From Faecalibacterium langellae (GTDB taxonomy: Bacteria; Bacillota; Clostridia; Oscillospirales; Ruminococcaceae): 64,000 nt of DNA. The notes under the pieces were generated by a model. It worked only from the letters and a program-made list of their open reading frames with translations, had not been told where the DNA came from and did not search any database. Positions 18,666 to 26,329 of this stretch are shown here, piece by piece. The stretch spans positions 124,001 to 188,000 of the forward strand of contig NZ_NMTR01000021.1 in NCBI RefSeq assembly GCF_002549775.1, in the 5' to 3' direction. How positions within the stretch are numbered: position 1 is the first letter of the stretch; the number at the start of each line of letters is the position of its first letter. A program made the translations under genes and the position numbers.

Positions 18666-18766
18666 AAAGTCCGTCTATTCCGCAAAAGTTCACACGAATG
18701 GTTTTACATAAAATATACTCAAACCATAAGTCATACTTAAAAAGAAAAACGGTGTCGAAACTGCAC

Positions 18767-18786
18767 AAAACTTTCGAAAGTTTTTT
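18767..18786 (+). terminator. Weak terminator after ybaK
   Basis: AAAACTTTCGAAAGTTTT hairpin followed by TT; small stem and AT-rich, so only moderate strength is expected. Confidence 0.5.
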
Positions 18787-18827
18787 GGCGGCATGAGAAC
18801 ACAAGGGAGAATTTGCCCGAACACCCT

Positions 18828-18855
18828 TTGCAAAGCGGTCCTTTTGCCGTAAACT
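18828..18855 (+). promoter_or_regulatory. Candidate promoter of the purine operon
   Basis: TTGCAA (18828-18833), 16-bp spacer, TAAACT (18850-18855), placing transcription start near 18862. Confidence 0.5.
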
Positions 18856-18944
18856 GTATGTAGCACGGGGACGGTGGGGCGCAAAATGCCCCGCTGCACC
18901 CCCCTGAAAAATGCCAGCACAACGAACTGCGGAGGAGAACTTCT

Positions 18945-19049
18945 ATGAAGAAGATGCTGCCGGGTCTCATGGGTCAAAGCGCTATCCATGCATGTCAGGG
19001 GCATCGTGCAGCTCTGTGCGGAGCATCGGGAAAAATCATGCAGAAATAA
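18945..19049 (+). CDS. Candidate leader peptide upstream of purE
   Basis: A 34-residue frame starting MKKMLPGLMGQSAIHACQGH, with a good ribosome site (GGAGGAG). It lies in the leader of the purine genes and is followed within 2 bp by a terminator. It contains four Met and two Cys. It has no recognised family. It may be a leader peptide that influences the terminator, or a small protein; evidence is limited to position and ribosome site. Confidence 0.45.
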   Translation: MKKMLPGLMGQSAIHACQGHRAALCGASGKIMQK

Positions 19050-19082
19050 AGGCCGTGGTGCAGGTGTACCACAGCCTTTTTT
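19049..19082 (+). terminator. Terminator/attenuator ahead of purE
   Basis: AAGGCCGTGGT pairs with ACCACAGCCTT, then a T run. The loop-side GGTGCAG (19057-19063) could instead pair with CTGCACC at 18894-18900, giving a possible antiterminator. Confidence 0.65.
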
Positions 19083-19116
19083 GTTTGTCGGGTTTGAGAA
19101 AGAGAGGTCTGGAGAT

Positions 19117-19617
19117 ATGATTCGTAAAGTGGCAGTGATCATGGGTTCCGATAGCGACTGGCCCGTGGTGAAGGGTGCATGCGCCCAGCTCAAGGCGCTG
19201 GACATCCCCTTTGAGGCGCACATCCTGTCGGCCCACCGCACCCCTGCCGAGGCAGCGGAGTTTGCCAAGAGCGCCCGCGCCAACGGCTTCGGCGTCATTC
19301 TGTGCGCGGCGGGCATGGCAGCCCATCTGGCCGGTGCCTTTGCCGCCAACACCACCCTGCCGGTGATCGGCATCCCCATGAAGGGCGGTGCCATGGACGG
19401 CCTGGACGCCCTGCTTGCCACGGTCCAGATGCCCAGCGGCATCCCGGTGGCGACCGTGGCGCTGAACGGCGCGAAGAACGCCGCCTGGCTGGCGGCGGAA
19501 ATTCTGGCCCTCAGCGATGACACCCTTGCCGAAAAGCTGGCCGCCGAGCGCACCGCCATGGCTGCACAGATCGCCGCCAAGGAAGAAAAGCTGCAGGCCG
19601 AGATCGCTGAACTGTAA
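19117..19617 (+). CDS. purE: Phosphoribosylaminoimidazole carboxylase/mutase, PurE
   Basis: A 166-residue enzyme of purine synthesis forming CAIR. The signature GSDSDWPVV, the SAHRTPAEA loop and GIPMKGGAMDGLDALLATVQMP are present. No purK was seen in the window, so whether it uses N5-CAIR or AIR with CO2 is open. Start ATG 19117 is preceded by GGAG; the longer frame upstream runs through the leader and is rejected. First gene of the purine run. Confidence 0.93.
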   Translation: MIRKVAVIMGSDSDWPVVKGACAQLKALDIPFEAHILSAHRTPAEAAEFAKSARANGFGVILCAAGMAAHLAGAFAANTTLPVIGIPMKGGAMDGLDALLATVQMPSGIPVATVALNGAKNAAWLAAEILALSDDTLAEKLAAERTAMAAQIAAKEEKLQAEIAEL

Positions 19618-19628
19618 AAGGAGAACCA

Positions 19629-21107
19629 ATGTCTGATTTTGCATATCCGCTGCACGAAGAATGCGGCGTTTTCGGCATTTATGACCGCGCCGGTACCGAG
19701 GACGTGGCCGCTGCCGCCTACTCGGCGTTGTATGCGCTGCAGCACCGCGGCCAGGAGAGCTGCGGCATCGCCGTCAACGATGATGGCGTGATCAACGGCC
19801 ACCGCGACCTCGGCCTTGTGAACGAGGTGTTCACCCCGGCGGTGCTGGCAAGTCTGGCAAACCCCAATGCGCACATGGCGACCGGCCATGTGCGCTATGC
19901 CACTGCTGGCAGCCGCGTGCGGGCCAATGCACAGCCCATGATCGTCCGCCATGGCCGCGGCACCATGGCCCTGTGCCACAACGGCAACCTGACCAACGCC
20001 ATCGAGCTGCGCCGTCAGCTGGAAAACGAGGGGGCCATCTTCCACGGCTCCTCTGATACCGAGGTCATCTGCTACCTCATCACCCGCAACCGCCTGCGCA
20101 TGGGCAGCATCGAGACCGCCATCAGCAAGACGATGGATGTGCTGGAAGGTGCCTACAGTCTGGTGATCATGTCGGCCACCAAGCTCATTGCAGTGCGTGA
20201 CCCCCGCGGCTACCGGCCCCTGTGCATTGGCACCCTGCCCGGCGGCGGCTATGTGTTTGCCAGCGAGAGCTGTGCACTGGACGCTGCCGGTGCTACCCTG
20301 CTGCGGGACGTGGAGCCCGGCGAGATCGTGGTGGCAGACGCAAAAACCGGCGAGCTGCGCAGCATCAAAGACCATTGCGGACGCCCGGACACCCAGATGT
20401 GCGTGTTCGAGTTCATCTACTTCTCCCGACCGGACAGCATCATTGAGGGCTGCTCGGTGCACGAAGCACGCAAGCAGGCGGGCCGGTTCCTTGCACAGGA
20501 GCACCCCGTGGAAGCAGATGTGGTCATTGGCGTGCCGGATTCCGGTCTGGATGCAGCCCTCGGCTACTCGCAGGAGAGCGGCATTCCCTACGGCATCGGC
20601 TTTATCAAAAATAAGTACATCGGCCGCACCTTCATTCAGGGCAGCCAGAAGCAGCGCGAGAACAGCGTGCGCATCAAGCTGAACGTTGTTTCCAGCACGG
20701 TCAAGGGCAAGCGTGTGGTGCTGGTGGATGACTCCATCGTGCGCGGCACCACCTCTGCCCGCATCATCAAGCTGCTGCGGGACGCCGGTGCCGCCGAGGT
20801 GCACTTCATGGTGTCCGCCCCGCCGTTCAAGTACCCCTGCTACTTCGGCACCGATATCCCGGACCAGAAGCTTCTGGTTGCCACCGGCCGCACCGTAGAC
20901 CAGATCAACGAGATCATCGGGGCCGACACGCTGGGCTACCTGTCCACCGAACATGTGGTGCAGCTGGCCAAGGACGCAAAATGCGGATTCTGCACTGCCT
21001 GCTTCACCGGCGAATATGCCGTGAAGCCGGACGAGGTGCTTTCCACCGATATCCACGAACGCCACCTGAACGACCGCCCCAAAGACGAGAAAAAGTTAGG
21101 AGAGTAA
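19629..21107 (+). CDS. purF: Amidophosphoribosyltransferase
   Basis: A 492-residue first enzyme of de novo purine synthesis. The catalytic Cys follows an 11-residue propeptide (HEECGVFGIYD). The PRPP loop is VVLVDDSIVRGTT. Near the C-terminus CGFCTACFTGEY shows the cysteines of an iron-sulfur cluster type, as in the Bacillus subtilis enzyme, which is oxygen-labile. It begins 12 bp after purE and ends 5 bp before purM. Confidence 0.96.
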   Translation: MSDFAYPLHEECGVFGIYDRAGTEDVAAAAYSALYALQHRGQESCGIAVNDDGVINGHRDLGLVNEVFTPAVLASLANPNAHMATGHVRYATAGSRVRANAQPMIVRHGRGTMALCHNGNLTNAIELRRQLENEGAIFHGSSDTEVICYLITRNRLRMGSIETAISKTMDVLEGAYSLVIMSATKLIAVRDPRGYRPLCIGTLPGGGYVFASESCALDAAGATLLRDVEPGEIVVADAKTGELRSIKDHCGRPDTQMCVFEFIYFSRPDSIIEGCSVHEARKQAGRFLAQEHPVEADVVIGVPDSGLDAALGYSQESGIPYGIGFIKNKYIGRTFIQGSQKQRENSVRIKLNVVSSTVKGKRVVLVDDSIVRGTTSARIIKLLRDAGAAEVHFMVSAPPFKYPCYFGTDIPDQKLLVATGRTVDQINEIIGADTLGYLSTEHVVQLAKDAKCGFCTACFTGEYAVKPDEVLSTDIHERHLNDRPKDEKKLGE

Positions 21108-21111
21108 GACC

Positions 21112-22158
21112 ATGGAAAAGAGCTATTCTGAAAGCTATGCAGCAGCCGGTGTGGATATCACCGCCGGTTATCGTTCCGTTGAACTGATGAAGCAGTATGT
21201 GGCCCGCACCATGAACGAGCACTGCATTGGTGGTCTGGGCGGCTTTGGCGGTCTGTTTGAACTGGACTGCACCGGCTACAAGCACCCGGTGCTGATCTCC
21301 GGCACCGACGGCGTGGGCACCAAGCTGAAGATCGCCATGATCATGGATAAGCACGACACCATCGGCATCGACTGTGTGGCCATGTGCGTCAACGATGTCA
21401 TCTGCGCCGGTGCAAAGCCGCTGGTGTTCCTGGATTACATCGCCTGCGGCCGCAATATCCCGGAGAAGATCGCCGAGATCGTCAAGGGCGTGGCCGAGGG
21501 TTGCGTGCAGGCAGATTGCTCTCTGGTGGGCGGCGAGACCGCCGAGCACCCGGGCATGATGCCGGAGGACGAGTACGATCTGGCCGGTTTCACCGTGGGC
21601 GTTGTGGACAAAGAGAAGATTTTGAACAACGACACCATGAAGCCCGGCGATGTGATCATCGCTCTGCCTTCCACCGGTGTGCACTCCAACGGCTTCTCGC
21701 TGGTGCGCAAGATCTTTGATATTGACTCGAACCCCGACGTGTTGCACACGGCTCCCGCAGAGCTGGGCGGCAAGACGCTGGGCGAGGCTCTGCTGGCCCC
21801 CACCAAAATCTACGTCAAGCCCGTGCTGAAGGTGCTGGAAGAAGTGGACGTGAAGGGCATCTCCCACATCACCGGCGGCGGTTTCTACGAGAACATCCCC
21901 CGCAGCCTGAAGAAGGGCTGCTGCGCCCGCATCAAGAAGGAAGATGTCCGTACCCCGGCCCTGTTCCACCTGATGCAGAAGACCGGCAACATCTCCGAGC
22001 ATGATATGTTCAATACCTTCAATATGGGCGTTGGCATGGTGCTCACCGTGCCCGCCGAGCAGGCAGACAAGGCGCTGGACATCCTGCACGCAAATGGGGA
22101 ACCCGAAGCTTACCGTCTGGGCGTCATCGCAGAAGGTGAGGGTGTGGAGCTGTGCTGA
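21112..22158 (+). CDS. purM: Phosphoribosylformylglycinamidine cyclo-ligase
   Basis: A 348-residue enzyme making AIR from FGAM with ATP. Conserved stretches include GGFGGLFELD, LISGTDGVGTKLKIA, VDCVAMCVNDVICAGA-like DCVAMCVND, GGETAEHPGMM and HITGGGFYENIPR. Length is normal. It starts 4 bp after purF and overlaps purN by 7 bp. Confidence 0.96.
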   Translation: MEKSYSESYAAAGVDITAGYRSVELMKQYVARTMNEHCIGGLGGFGGLFELDCTGYKHPVLISGTDGVGTKLKIAMIMDKHDTIGIDCVAMCVNDVICAGAKPLVFLDYIACGRNIPEKIAEIVKGVAEGCVQADCSLVGGETAEHPGMMPEDEYDLAGFTVGVVDKEKILNNDTMKPGDVIIALPSTGVHSNGFSLVRKIFDIDSNPDVLHTAPAELGGKTLGEALLAPTKIYVKPVLKVLEEVDVKGISHITGGGFYENIPRSLKKGCCARIKKEDVRTPALFHLMQKTGNISEHDMFNTFNMGVGMVLTVPAEQADKALDILHANGEPEAYRLGVIAEGEGVELC

Positions 22159-22748
22159 ACATTGCAGTGTTAGTTTCCGGCGGCGGCACCAATCTGCAGG
22201 CTCTGCTGGACAGCGAAGCCCGGGGCGAGAACCCCAACGGTAAAATTACGCTGGTAGTGGCGTCCAAGCCCGGCGTTTACGCGCTGGAGCGTGCCGCCAA
22301 GGCGGGTGTGGAAAGCTGTGTGGTGCGCCGCAAGGATTACGCCAGCAGTGAGGATTTCGACGCTGCCCTGCTGAAAACGTTGAAAGAACACAACATTGAT
22401 CTGGTGGTGCTGGCGGGCTTTCTGTCCGTACTGGGCCCCAGCGTCATTGAAGCCTATCCCCGCCGCATCCTCAACGTGCACCCGGCGCTCATCCCGTCCT
22501 TCTGCGGCCCCGGCATGTACGGCCTGCGCCCCCACGAAGCCGCACTGGCCCGCGGCTGCAAGGTGACCGGCGCCACCGTCCACTTTGTCAATGAGGAGTG
22601 CGACGGCGGGCCCATCCTGCTGCAGAAGGCCGTGGACATCCTGCCCGGCGACACCCCGGAGGTGCTGCAGAAGCGCGTGATGGAACAGGCCGAGTGGAAG
22701 CTGCTGCCGAAGGCTGTGGCTATGGTGTGCAGCGGAGAGATCCAATAA
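22152..22748 (+). CDS. purN: Phosphoribosylglycinamide formyltransferase (folate type)
   Basis: A 198-residue enzyme using 10-formyl-tetrahydrofolate. The opening NIAVLVSGGGTNLQALLD, the ILNVHPALIPSF motif with the catalytic His, and the Asp of ECDGGPI are present. The start codon is GTG at 22152, overlapping purM. A repeat follows its stop. Confidence 0.93.
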   Translation: MLNIAVLVSGGGTNLQALLDSEARGENPNGKITLVVASKPGVYALERAAKAGVESCVVRRKDYASSEDFDAALLKTLKEHNIDLVVLAGFLSVLGPSVIEAYPRRILNVHPALIPSFCGPGMYGLRPHEAALARGCKVTGATVHFVNEECDGGPILLQKAVDILPGDTPEVLQKRVMEQAEWKLLPKAVAMVCSGEIQ

Positions 22749-22767
22749 AAGACAGAGAGACGTTGTT

Positions 22768-22895
22768 CTTGCCTCTCCCTTTGGGAGAGGTGTCACGGCG
22801 TGAGCCGTGACGGAGAGGGCGAAGACGCTGCCTGAGAGAAACGGGCTCGCCCTCTCAGGCGTTGACGCGCCAGCTCCCCCAAAGGGGGAGCCAAG
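22768..22895. repeat. Mosaic hairpin repeat, copy e
   Basis: Here the half-units are in the opposite order to copies c and d: CTTGCCTCTCCC..GGGAGAGG, CGGAGAGGGCG, spacer, CGCCCTCTCAGGC, then GCTCCCCCAAAGGGGGAGCC. It lies inside the purine transcription unit, between purN and the IMP cyclohydrolase. Confidence 0.85.
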
Positions 22896-22936
22896 AGTTG
22901 CTCTTTTATATATGGATAATCAAAGGAGAACAACAA

Positions 22937-23737
22937 ATGGAAAAAATCAACCTGAACGAATATCTTGCTTCCAACGAGTACCCGGGCCGCGGCATCGCGG
23001 TGGCAAAGGCCCCGGATGGCCGGCAGATGTTCATCGGCTACTTTATCATGGGCCGCAGCGAGAACAGCCGCAACCGTGTGTTTGACCCCGTGCCCGAGCG
23101 CGGCGGCATCTGCACCATCGCAGCCGACCCGGCAAAGCTCGAGGACCCCAGCCTGATCATCTACAACCCCGTGCTCACGCTGGGCAAGACCCACATCGTG
23201 ACCAACGGCGACCAGACCGATACCATCTACGACGGTATGAGCCGCGGCAAGAGCTTTGCCGACAGCCTGCGTACCCGCACCTTTGAGCCGGACGGCCCCA
23301 ACTACACCCCCCGCATTTCGGCCGTGGTGTACGAGGACGGCAGCTACCAGATGAGCATCCTCAAGTCTGCTGACGGCAACGGCGACAGCGTGCAGCGCTA
23401 TTTCTTTGATTACCCCCAGCCGGTTGCCGGTGAGGGCCATTTCATCAGCACCTACAAGCACAACGGCAGCCCCATCCCCAGCTTTGAGGGCGAGCCGCTG
23501 CGCTTTGCCTGCCCCCGCACCATCGGCGATTTTGCGACCGATATGTGGAGCAGCCTGAACATGGACAACAAGGTCAGCCTGTTCGCCCGTGTCATCGACC
23601 TGGATACCGGCGAGAGCGGCGACATGATCTTCAACAAATACGACGCCGTGTGCAGCGATCTGGACGACCCCGAGGAGCCGGAGCTGCTGCCTGAGGAGCT
23701 GGAACTGCTGAACAAGCTGGACGCCGAAGAAAACTGA
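22937..23737 (+). CDS. IMP cyclohydrolase, archaeal PurO-like family
   Basis: A 266-residue protein matching the PurO/IMP_cyclohyd family, first known from archaea, which closes FAICAR to IMP. Recognisable stretches are EYPGRGIAVAKAPDG, YFIMGRSENSRNRVF and TYKHNGSPIPSF. It directly precedes a lone AICAR transformylase that lacks the usual PurH cyclohydrolase domain, which supports this role. Start ATG 22937 follows AAGGAG; the longer frame would run into the repeat. The acidic C-terminus (PEEPELLPEELELL) is a tail. Confidence 0.85.
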   Translation: MEKINLNEYLASNEYPGRGIAVAKAPDGRQMFIGYFIMGRSENSRNRVFDPVPERGGICTIAADPAKLEDPSLIIYNPVLTLGKTHIVTNGDQTDTIYDGMSRGKSFADSLRTRTFEPDGPNYTPRISAVVYEDGSYQMSILKSADGNGDSVQRYFFDYPQPVAGEGHFISTYKHNGSPIPSFEGEPLRFACPRTIGDFATDMWSSLNMDNKVSLFARVIDLDTGESGDMIFNKYDAVCSDLDDPEEPELLPEELELLNKLDAEEN

Positions 23738-23762
23738 GAGAACATCAAAGGAGGATGCACCA

Positions 23763-24944
23763 ATGAATGAACTTGCACTGAAATACGGCTGCAACCCCAA
23801 CCAGAAGCCCAGCCGCATTTACATGGAAGATGGCTCGGACCTGCCCGTTACCGTGCTGAACGGCAAGCCCGGCTACATCAATTTTCTGGATGCGCTCAAC
23901 TCCATCCAGCTGGTCAAGGAACTCAAAACGGCCTGCGGCCTGCCCGCAGCGGCTTCCTTCAAGCATGTTTCCCCGGCGGGCGCAGCACTGGGTCTGCCCC
24001 TGACCGAGGTGGAGCGCAAAATGTACCACATCGCCCCGGAGGTTGAATTGTCCCCGCTGGCCTGCGCCTACGCCCGTGCCCGCGGTGCGGACCGCATGTC
24101 CTCCTTCGGCGACTGGATCGCCCTGTCTGACATCTGCGATGTGCCCACCGCAAAGCTCATCCAGCACGAGGTGTCCGACGGCATCATTGCCCCGGGCTAC
24201 GAGCCGGAAGCACTGGCGATTTTGTCCGGCAAGAAGAAAGGCAACTACAACGTGGTCGCCATCGATCCCAATTATAAGCCCGCACCCATCGAGCACAAGC
24301 AGGTGTACGGCATCACCTTTGAGCAGGGCCGCAACGAGCTGGAGATCAACGCCGACACCATGCTGACCAACTGGGTCACCGAGAACAAGGACGTGACCGA
24401 CGAGCAGAAGCGTGATCTGGTCATTGCCCTCATCACCCTGAAATACACCCAGTCCAACAGCGTGTGCTACACTTACCACGGCCAGACCATCGGCGTGGGC
24501 GCAGGCCAGCAGAGCCGCATCCACTGCACCCGTCTGGCGGGTCAGAAGGCCGACAACTGGCAGCTGCGCCACATGGACAAGGTGCTGAACCTGCCCTTCC
24601 GCGACGACGTGGCAAAGCCCAACCGCGACAACGCCATTGACGTTTATATTGGAGATACCCCGGAAGATGTTATCGGCGACGACGTGTGGGCCGAGACCTT
24701 CACCGAGCAGCCTGCGCCGCTGACTGCAGAGGAAAAGAAGGAATACCTGAGCAAGGTCACCGGCGTGTGCCTGGGCTCGGATGCGTTCTTCCCCTTTGGC
24801 GACAACATCGAGCGTGCCCGCCGCTCCGGCGTGACCGCCATTGTGCAGCCCGGCGGCTCCATCCGTGACCAGCAGGTCATTGATACCTGCAACAAGTACG
24901 GCATCGCCATGGCCTTCTGCGGCCTGCGGCTGTTCCATCACTAA
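23763..24944 (+). CDS. Standalone AICAR transformylase
   Basis: A 393-residue protein that formylates AICAR with 10-formyl-tetrahydrofolate. It matches the C-terminal domain of PurH (LKYGCNPNQKPSRIY, SFKHVSPAGAALG, TQSNSVCYTYHGQTIGVGAGQQSR, DAFFPFGDNIERA). The N-terminal MGS-like IMP cyclohydrolase domain of bifunctional PurH is missing; that step is supplied by the adjacent PurO-like gene. It is 25 bp after that gene and 14 bp before purD. Confidence 0.92.
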   Translation: MNELALKYGCNPNQKPSRIYMEDGSDLPVTVLNGKPGYINFLDALNSIQLVKELKTACGLPAAASFKHVSPAGAALGLPLTEVERKMYHIAPEVELSPLACAYARARGADRMSSFGDWIALSDICDVPTAKLIQHEVSDGIIAPGYEPEALAILSGKKKGNYNVVAIDPNYKPAPIEHKQVYGITFEQGRNELEINADTMLTNWVTENKDVTDEQKRDLVIALITLKYTQSNSVCYTYHGQTIGVGAGQQSRIHCTRLAGQKADNWQLRHMDKVLNLPFRDDVAKPNRDNAIDVYIGDTPEDVIGDDVWAETFTEQPAPLTAEEKKEYLSKVTGVCLGSDAFFPFGDNIERARRSGVTAIVQPGGSIRDQQVIDTCNKYGIAMAFCGLRLFHH

Positions 24945-24958
24945 GAGAAGGTGTAAAA

Positions 24959-26263
24959 ATGAGCAAAAAAATTCTGGTGGTTGGCGGCGGCGGCCGCGAA
25001 CATGCCATCATCAAGGCCCTGAAAAAGAGCCCCGACTGCGGCGAAGTCTGGTGCGCACCCGGCAACGGCGGCATCAGCTACGACGCCAAATGCAAGAACA
25101 TCAAATCCACCGATGTGGAGGCCATGGTGGCCTTTGCGAAAGAGGAAGCCTTTGACTATGTGGTGGTGGCGCAGGACGACCCGCTGGCCCTCGGCATGGT
25201 GGACGCACTGGCAGCTGTCGGTATCCCGGCCTTTGGCCCGGACAAGGCCGCAGCCCGCATCGAGGCTTCCAAGGTGTTCTCCAAAGACCTGATGAAGAAA
25301 TACGGCATCCCCACCGCCAGGTACGAGACCTTTGACGACCCCGCCAAGGTCATGGCGTACATCAAGGCGGAGGGCAAATACCCGGTGGTCATCAAGGCGG
25401 ACGGCCTGGCCCTGGGCAAAGGTGTGCTGATCTGCGAGAACGAGCAGCAGGCCGCCGACGGCGTGAAGGAGATCATGCTGGACAAAAAGTTCGGCGCTTC
25501 CGGCAACCATGTTGTGGTGGAAGAATTCCTCACCGGCCCGGAGGTCAGCGTGCTGAGCTTCACCGACGGCAAGGTGGTCAAGCCCATGGTATCCAGTATG
25601 GATCATAAGCGTGCCAACGACCACGACACCGGCCTGAACACCGGCGGCATGGGCACCATTGCCCCGAACCCCTACTACACGCCGGAAGTGGCCGCTGAGT
25701 GCATGGAGAAGATCTTCCTGCCCACCATCAAGGCCATGAATGCCGAGGGCTGCCCCTTCAAGGGCTGTTTGTACTTCGGTCTGATGCTCACCCCGGACGG
25801 TCCGAAGGTCATTGAGTACAACTGCCGCTTCGGCGACCCTGAAACGCAGGTGGTACTGCCCCTGCTGGAAGGCGACCTTTTGCACATCATGGAAGCCTGC
25901 ACGAACGGCACGCTGGAAAGCGAGGACGTCAAGTTCTCGGACGGTGCCGCGGCCTGCGTCATTCTGGCTTCCGGCGGCTACCCGGTGGCTTACGAGAAAG
26001 GCAAGCCCATTACCGGCCTTGTGGACGGCCAGCTGCCCGGCGAGGAAAATGTGACGGTCTACCACTCCGGCACGGCCATCACCGCCGACGGCACGCTTGT
26101 CACCGCAGGCGGCCGTGTGCTGGGCGTGACCGCCACCGGCCCGCGCCTGACCAACGCCCTGAGCCACGCTTACGAAGCGGCGGAGAAGATCAGCTTTGAA
26201 AAGCTGCACAAGCGCAGTGACATCGGCCTGCGGGCGCTGAAGGCACTGGCAGAGGGTAAATAA
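24959..26263 (+). CDS. purD: Phosphoribosylamine-glycine ligase
   Basis: A 434-residue ATP-grasp enzyme making GAR. N-terminal LVVGGGGREHAI, the ATP-grasp part VVIKADGLALGKGV, VVVEEFLTGPEVSVLSF, MGTIAPNPYY and EYNCRFGDPETQ are typical. Start ATG 24959 is placed by the conserved SKKILVVGGGG start. Followed by a perfect hairpin before purL. Confidence 0.96.
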   Translation: MSKKILVVGGGGREHAIIKALKKSPDCGEVWCAPGNGGISYDAKCKNIKSTDVEAMVAFAKEEAFDYVVVAQDDPLALGMVDALAAVGIPAFGPDKAAARIEASKVFSKDLMKKYGIPTARYETFDDPAKVMAYIKAEGKYPVVIKADGLALGKGVLICENEQQAADGVKEIMLDKKFGASGNHVVVEEFLTGPEVSVLSFTDGKVVKPMVSSMDHKRANDHDTGLNTGGMGTIAPNPYYTPEVAAECMEKIFLPTIKAMNAEGCPFKGCLYFGLMLTPDGPKVIEYNCRFGDPETQVVLPLLEGDLLHIMEACTNGTLESEDVKFSDGAAACVILASGGYPVAYEKGKPITGLVDGQLPGEENVTVYHSGTAITADGTLVTAGGRVLGVTATGPRLTNALSHAYEAAEKISFEKLHKRSDIGLRALKALAEGK

Positions 26264-26266
26264 AAA

Positions 26267-26299
26267 GTGTTTTTCGCCGCCAACGGCGGCGAAAAACAC
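26267..26299. other. Perfect 15-bp hairpin between purD and purL
   Basis: GTGTTTTTCGCCGCC, loop AAC, and the exact complement. There is no T run after the stem on the plus strand, so it is more likely an mRNA-stabilising or processing hairpin than a terminator. Confidence 0.7.
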
Positions 26300-26329
26300 A
26301 TCAACTTATCATAAGGGGGATACTTACCC

